Shown piece by piece: positions 9,386-17,684 of a stretch of 64,000 nucleotides of DNA (the first letter of the stretch is position 1; each line of letters opens with the position of its first letter). A model generated the notes under the pieces. That model saw only the letters and a list, made by a program, of their open reading frames with translations, did no database searches and was not told the origin of the DNA. The translations under genes were made by a program, and so were the position numbers. Origin of the DNA: Streptomyces abyssalis (GTDB lineage Bacteria > Actinomycetota > Actinomycetes > Streptomycetales > Streptomycetaceae); contig NZ_LJGT01000037.1 of NCBI RefSeq assembly GCF_001751365.1, positions 186,001 to 250,000 on the forward strand, in the 5' to 3' direction.

Positions 9386-9921
9386 CCGCCATCGAAGCCT
9401 CCATCCCGCCGCTGCCGCCGGGCGAGCCGGACCCGTCCGTCTCCGACCCGCACGCGCTGCTGCGCGGCTATCTCGACTACTACCGCGACACCCTCCTGCG
9501 GAAGACCGACGGCCTTTCGGAGGAGGACCTCCGGGGCAGCCGCGTGCCTTCGGGCTGGTCGCCTCTCGAGCTGGTGCGGCACCTGACCTACGTCGAACGC
9601 CGCTGGCTGTCCTGGGGGTTCGAGGCGGAGCGTGTTCCGGACCCGTGGGGCGACAGGGGCGGCGACGACAGGTGGCGTGTCCCCGACGGCATGTCCAGCG
9701 CCGACGTCATCGACGCCTTCCGCGCACAGTGCGACCGCTCCCGCGAGATCGTCCGCGACGCGCGGCTGGACGCACACGCACGCCTCGGCGGCCGCTTCCC
9801 CACGGAGGACGAGGCTCCTTCGCTGGCGTGGATCCTCTTCCATCTCCTGCAGGAGTACGCGCGGCACGTGGGCCAGCTCGATGTGGCGCGTGAGCTGGCG
9901 GACGGCGCGACGGGGGAGTGA
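9382..9921 (+). CDS. DinB/DUF664 family protein
   Basis: A 179-residue four-helix-bundle protein of the DinB-like (mycothiol-dependent transferase/DUF664) group. It shows the N-terminal helix DYYRDTLLRKTDGLSEEDL, the SPLELVRHLTYVERRW helix with the first metal-ligand histidine, and a C-terminal LFHLLQEYARHVGQLDVARE helix with further histidines. The GTG start overlaps the LD-carboxypeptidase stop (GTGA). Members often use mycothiol or bind a metal, but the substrate is unknown and its link to peptide metabolism rests only on operon position. Confidence 0.82.
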   Translation: MTAIEASIPPLPPGEPDPSVSDPHALLRGYLDYYRDTLLRKTDGLSEEDLRGSRVPSGWSPLELVRHLTYVERRWLSWGFEAERVPDPWGDRGGDDRWRVPDGMSSADVIDAFRAQCDRSREIVRDARLDAHARLGGRFPTEDEAPSLAWILFHLLQEYARHVGQLDVARELADGATGE

Positions 9922-10059
9922 CACGGCACGGCCGGAGGTCGAACGGACCTGCGTCCGGGCCCTGTCCGGGCCTCTCTTCGGGCCTTGCCTTGTCCGGACG
10001 CGTGTTTCGGGACCCGTGTCCGCACCCATATGAGGACCCCTGTCCGCACCCTCGGGTCC

Positions 10060-10092
10060 GGGCGGTTCCTGGGCGGTTCCCGGGCGGTTCCC
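10060..10092 (+). repeat. 11-bp tandem repeat GGGCGGTTCC[T/C]
   Basis: Three head-to-tail copies in the 181-base gap between the convergent DinB and kinase genes. The gap has no clear strong hairpin; this may act as a transcription-end region but I see no direct sign of that. Confidence 0.85.
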
Positions 10093-10102
10093 GGCGGACC
10101 CG

Positions 10103-11095
10103 TCAGAGCTCCGCGAGGTCCGCCACCGTCCGTACCTGCCCCGACAGCCGCACGCTGCCGGACAGGTCGCCGCTCCCGTCGACCCACCACAGCAGGAATT
10201 CCACGAGGCGGGCCACGGCCCAGGCGCGTACGCGCGTCACATCCTCACCGAGAGCGTCGGCCACGAGGGCGGTGCGCCGGGTGAGCACCCGGTGCGGATC
10301 GGGATGTGCGAACGGGTCGTCGACCTGCTGGATCAGCGGCCAGGGGTCGAAGGCCGGATCCCCGTGCATCGGCTTGGTGTCGATCGCCAGCCACGGCTCG
10401 CGCTCGGCGGCCAGCAGGTTGCCCGGGTTGAAGTCGCCGTGGAGGACGGTCTCCCGCCGGGCGGTGAGCGGGAGTTCTCGCAGCAGCTCCGCCCCGAGCA
10501 CGAATAGACCCGTGTCCACGCCTGCGGGCCACTCGTGACCCGCCACGCGTTCCTCGGCCTGCTGCGCCCAGTCTGCCGACACCGCTGACAGCCGCTCCAC
10601 CGACGGCACTTCGCCTTCGCTGCCCGCGTCCCACAGCTGCCGCAGCACGCGCGCACCCGTCAGAAGCCGTTCCTCGGCCGGGATCGCGCCGGCCTGGCGC
10701 AGCTCGGTGCCCGGCTCGCACCGCTCCAGCAGCAGCGCGTAACGCTCCGCGTCGTGCTCATGGACGAGCACCGAACCGCGGCCCGCCCACAGCCTCATCA
10801 CCTCGCCCTCCGGCCGTGCCTCCCGGTGCGGCCATGTCACCTTCAGCACCGCGCGCGTGCCGTCCGCCCGCAGCGCCGGAGCGACCCACGAGCAGCTCCC
10901 ACCGTGGTACGGGGCGCCGAGCCGCAGTTCCCAGCGGTCGCGGAACTCCTCGACCAGCGTGGGCAGTCGCTCCAGCCACTCGCGTCCGCTCGCGGTGCGC
11001 CGCATGTCGTTCAGCACGGGGAGTGAGGGCGGGAAGAGCGAAGGGTCGGTCACCGTACGTTCGTACCACGGCCGTCCGTCCCCGGGCCGCCTCAT
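10103..11095 (-). CDS. Aminoglycoside/hydroxyurea antibiotic resistance kinase family protein
   Basis: About 330 residues of the APH(6)/hydroxyurea-kinase branch of the phosphotransferase fold. The catalytic loop is VLHGDFNPGNLL with the HxD Asp. A following AIDTKPMHGDPAFD supplies the metal-binding Asp, and ATP-binding strands (AVLKVTWPHREA) are upstream. Relatives phosphorylate streptomycin or hydroxyurea; in a producer-type genome this could also be an orphan small-molecule kinase. The start is uncertain: ATG 11095 is used, GTG 11053 is an alternative, and neither has a good ribosome binding site. It is divergent from the DUF5107 gene. Confidence 0.75.
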   Translation of the reverse strand: MRRPGDGRPWYERTVTDPSLFPPSLPVLNDMRRTASGREWLERLPTLVEEFRDRWELRLGAPYHGGSCSWVAPALRADGTRAVLKVTWPHREARPEGEVMRLWAGRGSVLVHEHDAERYALLLERCEPGTELRQAGAIPAEERLLTGARVLRQLWDAGSEGEVPSVERLSAVSADWAQQAEERVAGHEWPAGVDTGLFVLGAELLRELPLTARRETVLHGDFNPGNLLAAEREPWLAIDTKPMHGDPAFDPWPLIQQVDDPFAHPDPHRVLTRRTALVADALGEDVTRVRAWAVARLVEFLLWWVDGSGDLSGSVRLSGQVRTVADLAEL

Positions 11096-11256
11096 TTCCC
11101 GCCGCCGGCCGCTCCCCGTCCATGGCCGGGCGGCCGGAGCCGGAACGGGGCTCCGCGCCTGGTCGTGCGGCCTGTTCAAGGCGCAGTACAGCGTGTTCCA
11201 TGGTCATCAGGGGTCCCGGCAAGGCGGCGGCGCCCACGGAGAGGATCGAGGCGACC

Positions 11257-13365
11257 GTGCCTGCGACGCTGCGACGCACCACCGTCAACCTGCCCGCCGC
11301 TCCCGTCGGCCCTGAGAACCCGCTGCCCGCGCTGGCGCCGCTGGACGAGATGCACACCGTCGACGAGCGCCAACGGGCCGAGCTGCCGCCCGACATGGCG
11401 CGTCAGGTCGGCTACGCCCCGCTGCGGTCCGTGCTTCCGGTCCCCGTACTCGACGGGTACACGCGCGAGCGCACCCCCGCCGGCCTCGACGCCCTCGTTC
11501 TGGAGAACGACCGGCTGCGGGCGACCGTGCTGCCGGGCTTCGGCGGCCGAGTCCACTCCCTCCACCACAAGCCCACCGGGCGCGAACTGCTCTACACCAA
11601 CCCCGTGCTGCAGCCCGCCGACTTCGCCCTCAACGGCGCGTGGTTCTCCGGGGGAATCGAGTGGAACATCGGCGCGACCGGCCACACCACGCTGTCCGTC
11701 GCCCCCGTCCACGCCGCCCGGGTGCCCGCTCCCGACGGCGGGGACATGCTGCGGCTGTGGGAGTGGGAACGGCTGCGCGACACCCCGTTCCAGGTGGACC
11801 TGTGGCTTCCGGAAGGGTCAGACTTCCTCCACGTGGGCGTCCGCATCCGCAATCCGCACGACCGCACGGTGCCCGTGTACTGGTGGTCGAACATCGCCGT
11901 GCCGGAGCAGGAAGGCACCCGCGTACTCGTACCGGCGGACGAGACATGGTATTTCGCCTACGAGCGCCGCCTGCGCCGCATCCCCGTGCCCGAGTGGGAC
12001 GGGGTGGACCGCTCGTACGCGCTGCGCGGCGAGTTCCCCGCCGACTACTTCTACGAGGTGCCCCGCGAGGAGAGGAAGTGGATCGCCTCTCTCGACGAGC
12101 GGGGCACGGGCCTCGTCCAGACCTCCACGGACCTGCTGCGCGGCCGGAAGCTGTTCGTATGGGGCCACGGGCCCGGCGGGCGGCGCTGGCAGCAGTGGCT
12201 GACCGAGCCCGGAACCGGCGGCTACGCCGAGATCCAGGCAGGGCTGGCACGCACGCAGCTGGAGCACGTCCCGCTGGAGGCGGGCGGGGAGTTCGCGTGG
12301 CTGGAGGCGTACGGACCGCTCTCGGCGAACCCGTCCACCGTTCACGGCGGCGACTGGGGCGCCGCCCGCCGGCACGCCGCGGCACGGCTGGAGGAGGCCC
12401 TGCCACGTGCCGGGGTGGCCGCGGCGTTCGAGACCTGGAGACCCCACGCGGACACCGAGCCGGACACCGAGCCGGACGGCGGACCCGGGGCCGCGACGGA
12501 AGGCGCTCCTCGCACCCGGCTGCTGGCCACCGGCTCCGGCTGGGGCGCTCTCGAAGTGGCCCGAGGCGGCCACGAGTTGCCCGGTACGCCCTTTCCGCGG
12601 GAGACCCTCGGAGAGCAGCAGCGACCCTGGATGGAACTGCTCACGCAGGGCCGCTTCCTCGACGACGCCGCCGGGTCCCGCGCCGGCTCGGGCGCCTCCG
12701 GCACCTCCGGCTCGTCCCGCACCGCCGGTACCCCCGCCGGCGGCACCCCGACCGCGTCCCGTGCCGCCCTGACCTCGTCCCCGCCCGGCCCGACCCTCGT
12801 CTCCGACGCCTGGCGCGACCAGCTGGAGTGCGCGCCCTCGGGGCCGCGCACCGACTACCACCTGGGCGTCGCCCAGTGGCACGCCGGCGACCGCGCGCAG
12901 GCCGTACGCAGCTGGGAGCGCTCCGCCGCGGCGGTGCCCACACCCTGGTCGCTGCGGTGTCTGGCCTTCGCCGACGCGCACGACGCCGCCACCGGCCTGC
13001 ACCCCGAACGTGCCGCGGACCGCTACCTGGCCGCCCTCGACCTGGCGTCGGCCGCCGGGGGACCGGCGGCGGCCGCGCTCGTACGGGAGGCCGTTCCCGT
13101 GCTGCTCGCCGCCGGCCGCCCCGCGGCCGCTGCCGGGGCCCTGGACGGACTGCCCTCGGCGTACGCGAGGCGCGGCCGCTTCCAGCTCCTGCGTGCACAG
13201 GTGCTGCTGGCACAGGGCGAAAAGGCTGCGGCACGGGCGCTCTTCGACGCCGGGTTCGACGTGGACGATCTGCGGGAGGGCGACGAAGTGCTCGGGGAGA
13301 CCTGGGCGGCGATCAGCAGGGAGCCGCTGCCCGCTCGGTACGACTTCCGGATGCGCCCGGCCTGA
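11257..13365 (+). CDS. DUF5107 domain protein with C-terminal TPR-like region
   Basis: A 702-residue protein whose first 400 residues are the DUF5107 (aldose-epimerase/galactose-mutarotase-like beta-sandwich) domain, with landmarks LENDRLRATVLPGFGGRVHSL, WFSGGIEWNIGATGHTTL and VYWWSNIAVPE. After a low-complexity Gly/Ser/Thr linker (residues 450-540) come helical tetratricopeptide-like repeats (DYHLGVAQWHAGDRAQAVRSW). I prefer the GTG at 11257 (VPATLRRTTVNLP) with upstream GAGG, because family members start at this point; ATG 11200 would add 19 residues. No signal peptide is seen. It sits just upstream of a DeoR-regulated polyol operon, which fits a sugar-related role, but the activity is unproven. 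Confidence 0.82.
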   Translation: MPATLRRTTVNLPAAPVGPENPLPALAPLDEMHTVDERQRAELPPDMARQVGYAPLRSVLPVPVLDGYTRERTPAGLDALVLENDRLRATVLPGFGGRVHSLHHKPTGRELLYTNPVLQPADFALNGAWFSGGIEWNIGATGHTTLSVAPVHAARVPAPDGGDMLRLWEWERLRDTPFQVDLWLPEGSDFLHVGVRIRNPHDRTVPVYWWSNIAVPEQEGTRVLVPADETWYFAYERRLRRIPVPEWDGVDRSYALRGEFPADYFYEVPREERKWIASLDERGTGLVQTSTDLLRGRKLFVWGHGPGGRRWQQWLTEPGTGGYAEIQAGLARTQLEHVPLEAGGEFAWLEAYGPLSANPSTVHGGDWGAARRHAAARLEEALPRAGVAAAFETWRPHADTEPDTEPDGGPGAATEGAPRTRLLATGSGWGALEVARGGHELPGTPFPRETLGEQQRPWMELLTQGRFLDDAAGSRAGSGASGTSGSSRTAGTPAGGTPTASRAALTSSPPGPTLVSDAWRDQLECAPSGPRTDYHLGVAQWHAGDRAQAVRSWERSAAAVPTPWSLRCLAFADAHDAATGLHPERAADRYLAALDLASAAGGPAAAALVREAVPVLLAAGRPAAAAGALDGLPSAYARRGRFQLLRAQVLLAQGEKAAARALFDAGFDVDDLREGDEVLGETWAAISREPLPARYDFRMRPA

Positions 13366-13468
13366 CAAGCCGGGCCCGGAACGGGCACCGGCCGACCCGG
13401 AAACAGACACCGGCGCCCGCCCCCGGAGCCGTTCCGTCCCAGGGAACAGTGCCCCGGTGCCCGCACGT

Positions 13469-13564
13469 GAACGGGCAGATACGGTCACGATCCAGCCCGT
13501 ATTTGGCCTGGTCCTCGCCTTCCACGAGCTGTACAACTCTCCACACGAGCCCGAACGGGCAGAT
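13469..13564 (+). promoter_or_regulatory. Direct repeats GAACGGGCAGAT upstream of the DeoR regulator
   Basis: Two identical 12-base copies at 13469-13480 and 13553-13564, 84 bases apart, in the gap before the deoR-type gene. DeoR-family repressors often bind direct repeats, so this may be the autoregulatory operator. A related CGAAACGGGCG occurs on the minus strand between deoR and the binding-protein gene (about 14427). No RNA polymerase hexamers are obvious here. Confidence 0.4.
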
Positions 13565-13599
13565 CCGTGTCCGTACGGAGAGGGAAGGGAGCGCCGCCC

Positions 13600-14361
13600 A
13601 TGAGCGCGGAGGAACGTCAGCGGGAGATCGTCGGGGCCGCCCGGCGAAGCGGGTCCGTGGACGTCGCCGAGCTCGCCGCCGAACTGGGGGTGGCGAAGGA
13701 GACGGTCCGCCGTGATCTGCGCGTACTCGAGTCGCACGGGCTGCTGCGCCGCACCCACGGCGGCGCGTATCCCGTGGAGAGCGCCGGCTTCGAGACGACG
13801 CTCGCGTTCCGCACGACCATGCACGTTCCGGAGAAGCGCCGCATCGCCGCCGCCGCGGTCGAACACCTCGGTGAGGCGGAGACGGTCTTCATCGACGAGG
13901 GCTTCACGCCGCAGCTCATCGCCGAGGCCCTGCCCCGTGACCGTCCGCTGACCGTCGTGACGGCCTCCCTGGCCGCGGCGGGTGCGCTGGCCACGGCCGA
14001 GGAGATCACCGTGCTGCTGCTCGGCGGACGCGTGCGGGGCGGCACGCTTGCCACCGTCGATCACTGGACGACGAAGATGCTCGCCGGGTTCGTCATCGAT
14101 CTGGCCTTCGTCGGGGCCAACGGCATCTCCCGTGAACACGGCCTCACCACCCCCGATCCGGCTGTCAGCGAGGTCAAGGCGCAGGCGCTGCGCGCCTCCC
14201 GGCGGCGGATCTTCGCGGGCATGCACACGAAGTTCGGTGCGGTGAGCTTCTGCCGGTTCGCGGAGGTCGGTGACTTCCAGACGATCGTCACCTCCACGGG
14301 CCTGCCCGCCTCCGAGGCCCACCGGTACTCGCTTCGCGGACCGCAGGTGATCCGGGCTTGA
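13600..14361 (+). CDS. DeoR/GlpR family transcriptional regulator
   Basis: A 253-residue repressor-type regulator. The N-terminal winged helix-turn-helix is clear (residues 16-48, VDVAELAAELGVAKETVRRDLRVLE) with the family signature LLRRTHGGA. The C-terminal DeoR sensor domain contains IDEGFT, DLAFVGANGI and the phosphosugar-binding-type KAQALRASRRRI. GAAGGGAG sits about 10 bases before the ATG at 13600. It lies 97 bases upstream of a sugar-alcohol ABC operon, so it probably represses that operon until a phosphorylated sugar is present. Confidence 0.88.
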   Translation: MSAEERQREIVGAARRSGSVDVAELAAELGVAKETVRRDLRVLESHGLLRRTHGGAYPVESAGFETTLAFRTTMHVPEKRRIAAAAVEHLGEAETVFIDEGFTPQLIAEALPRDRPLTVVTASLAAAGALATAEEITVLLLGGRVRGGTLATVDHWTTKMLAGFVIDLAFVGANGISREHGLTTPDPAVSEVKAQALRASRRRIFAGMHTKFGAVSFCRFAEVGDFQTIVTSTGLPASEAHRYSLRGPQVIRA

Positions 14362-14458
14362 CGGCCCGCACGCACCCTGCCCTTCCCGGTTCCTCCGACA
14401 ACCGACCACACCGCGCATCCCACGCCCGTTTCGCCCCCTTATGACCAGGAGACCGCTC

Positions 14459-15820
14459 ATGCGCACCCGCAGCCGCCGCAGGACACGCGCAGTGATAGGA
14501 GTCGCCACGGCCAACGTGCTGCTGGCCGCCTGTGCCGGCGCCGGCAGCCTCGCCACCGGCGGCGACACCATCAATGTGCTGATGGTGAACAACCCGCAGA
14601 TGGTCGAGCTGCAGAAGCTGACCGCCAAGCACTTCACGAAGAAGACCGGCATCAAGGTCAACTTCACGACGCTGCCGGAGAACGACGTCCGCGACAAGAT
14701 CGGACAGGACTTCGCCAATCAGGCCGGCCAGTACGACGTCGCCACGATCAGCAACTACGAGGCGCCGATCTACGCCAGGAACGAGTGGCTCAAGCCGCTC
14801 GACGGCTACCTGAAGAAGGACAAGGACTTCGACCAGAAGGACATCCTTCCGCCCATCCGGGAGTCCCTGAAGGGCGAGGACGGCAAGACCTACGCTGAGC
14901 CCTTCTACGGCGAGTCCTCCTTCCTGATGTACCGCAAGGACGTCTTCGAGAAGAAGGGCCTGAAGATGCCCGCCAAGCCGACCTGGCCGCAGGTCGCGAA
15001 GCTCGCCGCCGAGGCCGACGGCGCGGAGAAGGGCATGAGCGGCATCTGCCTGCGCGGACTGCCCGGCTGGGGCGAGGTGATCGCACCGCTCACGACCGTC
15101 GTCAACACCTTCGGCGGCACCTGGTTCGACAAGAACTACAAGGCGAAGCTGACCGACCCGGCCTTCGTGAAGGCCACCAAGTTCTACGTCGGCCTGGTGC
15201 GCAAGCACGGCCAGTCCGGCGCCACCCAGTCCGGCTTCGCCGAGTGCCTGAACAACATGACGCAGGGCAAGTCCGCCATGTGGTACGACGCGACGTCCGG
15301 CGCCGGGTCCCTCGAAGCGGAGAAGTCCCCCGTCAAGGGCAAGATCGGCTACGCGCCCGCGCCGACCGTGAAGACCAAGTCCTCCGGCTGGCTCTACAGC
15401 TGGGCCTGGGGCCTGCAGAAGTCCTCACGCAACCAGGACAAGGCCTGGAAGTTCATCTCCTGGGCCTCCAGCAAGGAGTACGAGCACCTGGTCGGCAAGG
15501 AGTTCGGCTGGGCCAACGTCCCTGCGGGCAAGCGCACTTCGACGTACGGCATCCCGGAGTACAAGAAGACGGCCGGCGCCTTCGGTGAGACGACCCGCAA
15601 GGCGATCACCGAAGCCGACCCGCGGGACCCGGGTGTGCAGCAACGGCCCACCATCGGCATCCAGTTCGTGGACATCCCGGAGTTCTCCGACCTGGGCACC
15701 AAGGTCTCCCAGGAGATCAGCGCGGCCATCGCCGGACGCCAGTCCGTCGAGACGGCCCTGAAGAAGTCGCAGCAGCTGGCCGTGGAGATCTCCGAGGAGT
15801 ACGAGGGGCGAGGACAGTGA
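14459..15820 (+). CDS. Polyol/sugar ABC transporter substrate-binding lipoprotein (SmoE-like)
   Basis: A 453-residue extracytoplasmic solute-binding protein (family 1). Residues 1-25 form an Arg-rich lipoprotein signal with the lipobox LLAAC, cysteine 25 being the lipidation site. The mature part has the typical IKVNFTTLPENDVRDKI and YDVATISNYEAP segments seen in sorbitol/mannitol binders. AGGAGA lies 8 bases before the ATG at 14459, favouring it over the upstream ATG at 14441. It is the first gene of a coupled operon with two permeases and a zinc dehydrogenase. The substrate is inferred as a sugar alcohol from the dehydrogenase and overall similarity. Confidence 0.85.
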   Translation: MRTRSRRRTRAVIGVATANVLLAACAGAGSLATGGDTINVLMVNNPQMVELQKLTAKHFTKKTGIKVNFTTLPENDVRDKIGQDFANQAGQYDVATISNYEAPIYARNEWLKPLDGYLKKDKDFDQKDILPPIRESLKGEDGKTYAEPFYGESSFLMYRKDVFEKKGLKMPAKPTWPQVAKLAAEADGAEKGMSGICLRGLPGWGEVIAPLTTVVNTFGGTWFDKNYKAKLTDPAFVKATKFYVGLVRKHGQSGATQSGFAECLNNMTQGKSAMWYDATSGAGSLEAEKSPVKGKIGYAPAPTVKTKSSGWLYSWAWGLQKSSRNQDKAWKFISWASSKEYEHLVGKEFGWANVPAGKRTSTYGIPEYKKTAGAFGETTRKAITEADPRDPGVQQRPTIGIQFVDIPEFSDLGTKVSQEISAAIAGRQSVETALKKSQQLAVEISEEYEGRGQ

Positions 15821-16785
15821 CCGACACGACGACCACCACGACCACACCACCCGGTGCCCCCACCGGCCGCACCGGAACGCCCGCATCGCCGGCGAAACCC
15901 CCCGCCCGGCTCCGCGCCTGGGTCACGCGCGCACCGCTGCTGCCGGCGCTGATCTTCCTGATCATCGTCACCCAGCTGCCGATGGTGGCCACGCTGGTGA
16001 TCTCGGTCTTCGACTGGAACGCGCTGTACCCGGAGGCCCGTTCCTTCGCCGGACTCGCCAACTACGCCGAGGTGCTCAGCGATCCCGAGCTGCGCAAGTC
16101 CGTGTTCACGACGATCATCCTCACGGCCACCGTCGTGCTCGTCAGCCTCGTGCTGGGCATGCTCCTCGCGTTGCTGCTCGACCGCCGCTTCAAGGGCCGA
16201 GCCGCCGTCCGGACGATGCTGATCGCGCCGTTCCTGCTGGTGCCGGTGGCCGCGGCGCTGCTGTGGAAGCACGTGCTCTACAACCCCGAGTACGGGCTCT
16301 TCAACGGTCTGCTGCACGCCGTCTTCGGCGACGACGCCGCCCAGCCCGACTGGGTCGCCGAGATGCCGCTCGGCGCGGTCGAGGCGTCACTGGTGTGGCA
16401 GTGGACGCCGTTCATGATGCTCATCCTGCTGGCCGGCCTGCAGAGCCGCCCCATGGAGGCCGTCGAGGCCGCGTGGATCGACGGGGCGAGCGCATGGCAG
16501 GTCTTCCGCTACATCACGCTGCCCCACCTGCGCCGCTATCTCGAACTGGGCGCCCTGCTCGGCACCGTCTACATCGTGCAGAACTTCGACGCCGTCTTCA
16601 CCATCACCTCCGGCGGGCTCGGCACCGCCAACCTGCCGTACACGATCTACCAGACCTTCTACCAGGGCCACGAGTACGGAGTGGCCTCGGCGGCCGGCGT
16701 GCTGGTCGTGATCGGTTCCATCATCATCGCCACCTTCGCACTGCGGGTGGTCTCGTCCCTCTTCCGCGAGGAGGCCCGGTCATGA
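15817..16785 (+). CDS. Sugar ABC transporter permease (MalF/SmoF-like)
   Basis: A 322-residue inner-membrane permease with about six helices after a Thr/Pro-rich leader (MTDTTTTTTTPPG). The EAA loop that docks the ATPase is visible as EAAWIDGASAWQVFRYITLPHL. The GTG start overlaps the binding-protein stop (GTGA). It forms the channel with the next permease; the operon has no ATPase gene. Confidence 0.9.
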   Translation: MTDTTTTTTTPPGAPTGRTGTPASPAKPPARLRAWVTRAPLLPALIFLIIVTQLPMVATLVISVFDWNALYPEARSFAGLANYAEVLSDPELRKSVFTTIILTATVVLVSLVLGMLLALLLDRRFKGRAAVRTMLIAPFLLVPVAAALLWKHVLYNPEYGLFNGLLHAVFGDDAAQPDWVAEMPLGAVEASLVWQWTPFMMLILLAGLQSRPMEAVEAAWIDGASAWQVFRYITLPHLRRYLELGALLGTVYIVQNFDAVFTITSGGLGTANLPYTIYQTFYQGHEYGVASAAGVLVVIGSIIIATFALRVVSSLFREEARS

Positions 16786-17684
16786 GCGCCGCCACGTCCG
16801 CATCGCCCGCCGCGAAGACGAACGCCGCCCCGAGCACAGCCCCGAACACCGCCCCCAAGAGCGTGCGCCGCAGGAACGCGGGACTGGGCCTGATCGCCTG
16901 GCTCGTCGGCATCCTCTTCGTACTGCCCGTGCTGTGGATGGTTCTGACCTCGCTGCACTCCGAGGCCGACGCCGCCACCAACCCGCCGTCGCTGGCGGCG
17001 CCGCTCACCCTCGACGGCTACCGCGAGTTCTTCGGCGCCGGGGGAGGACCGAGCCCCTGGTTCTCACTGGCCAACTCCGTGACGGCGTCGGTGGTCTCCA
17101 CCGTGTTCGTGCTGCTGCTGGCGCTGCCCGCCGCGTACGCGCTGTCCATCCGGCCCGTGAAGAAGTGGACCGACGTCCTGTTCTTCTTCCTCTCCACGAA
17201 GATGCTCCCGGTCGTCGCGGGCCTGCTGCCGATCTACCTGTTCGCGAAGAACTCCGGCATGCTGGACAACATCTGGCTGCTGGTCATCCTCTACACCTCC
17301 ATGAACCTGCCGATCGCGGTGTGGATGATGCAGTCCTTCCTCGCCGAGATCCCCACCGCGCTGATCGAGGCCGCTCAGATCGACGGGGCGCGCCTGCCGG
17401 TGATCCTCACCCGCGTCGTCGCCCCGATCGCGATGCCCGGCATCGCCGCGACCTCGCTGATCTGCTTCATATTCAGCTGGAACGAGATGCTCTTCGCCCG
17501 GGTCCTGACGGGAGTGATCGCACAGACCGCGCCTGTCTTCCTGACCGGATTCATCACCAGCCAGGGCCTGTTCCTGGCGAAGGTGTGCGCCGCGTCGCTC
17601 GTGATCTCCCTGCCGGTGCTCGCGGCAGGGTTCGCCGCCCAGGACAAGCTGGTCCAGGGCCTGTCTCTAGGAGCCGTGAAATGA
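16782..17684 (+). CDS. Sugar ABC transporter permease (MalG/SmoG-like)
   Basis: A 300-residue permease, the MalG-type partner. It has a 35-residue Ala-rich cytoplasmic leader, six predicted helices, and the EAA loop EAAQIDGARLPVILTRVVAP. ATGA overlap with the upstream permease and ATGA overlap with the downstream dehydrogenase give full translational coupling. Confidence 0.9.
   Translation: MSAATSASPAAKTNAAPSTAPNTAPKSVRRRNAGLGLIAWLVGILFVLPVLWMVLTSLHSEADAATNPPSLAAPLTLDGYREFFGAGGGPSPWFSLANSVTASVVSTVFVLLLALPAAYALSIRPVKKWTDVLFFFLSTKMLPVVAGLLPIYLFAKNSGMLDNIWLLVILYTSMNLPIAVWMMQSFLAEIPTALIEAAQIDGARLPVILTRVVAPIAMPGIAATSLICFIFSWNEMLFARVLTGVIAQTAPVFLTGFITSQGLFLAKVCAASLVISLPVLAAGFAAQDKLVQGLSLGAVK

Noticed and set aside
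11818..14718. 966-codon open frame on the minus strand
   Set aside because: It lies antisense to the DUF5107, DeoR and binding-protein genes, whose proteins match known families; its translation is low-complexity and matches none. Long shadow frames are normal at this GC content.
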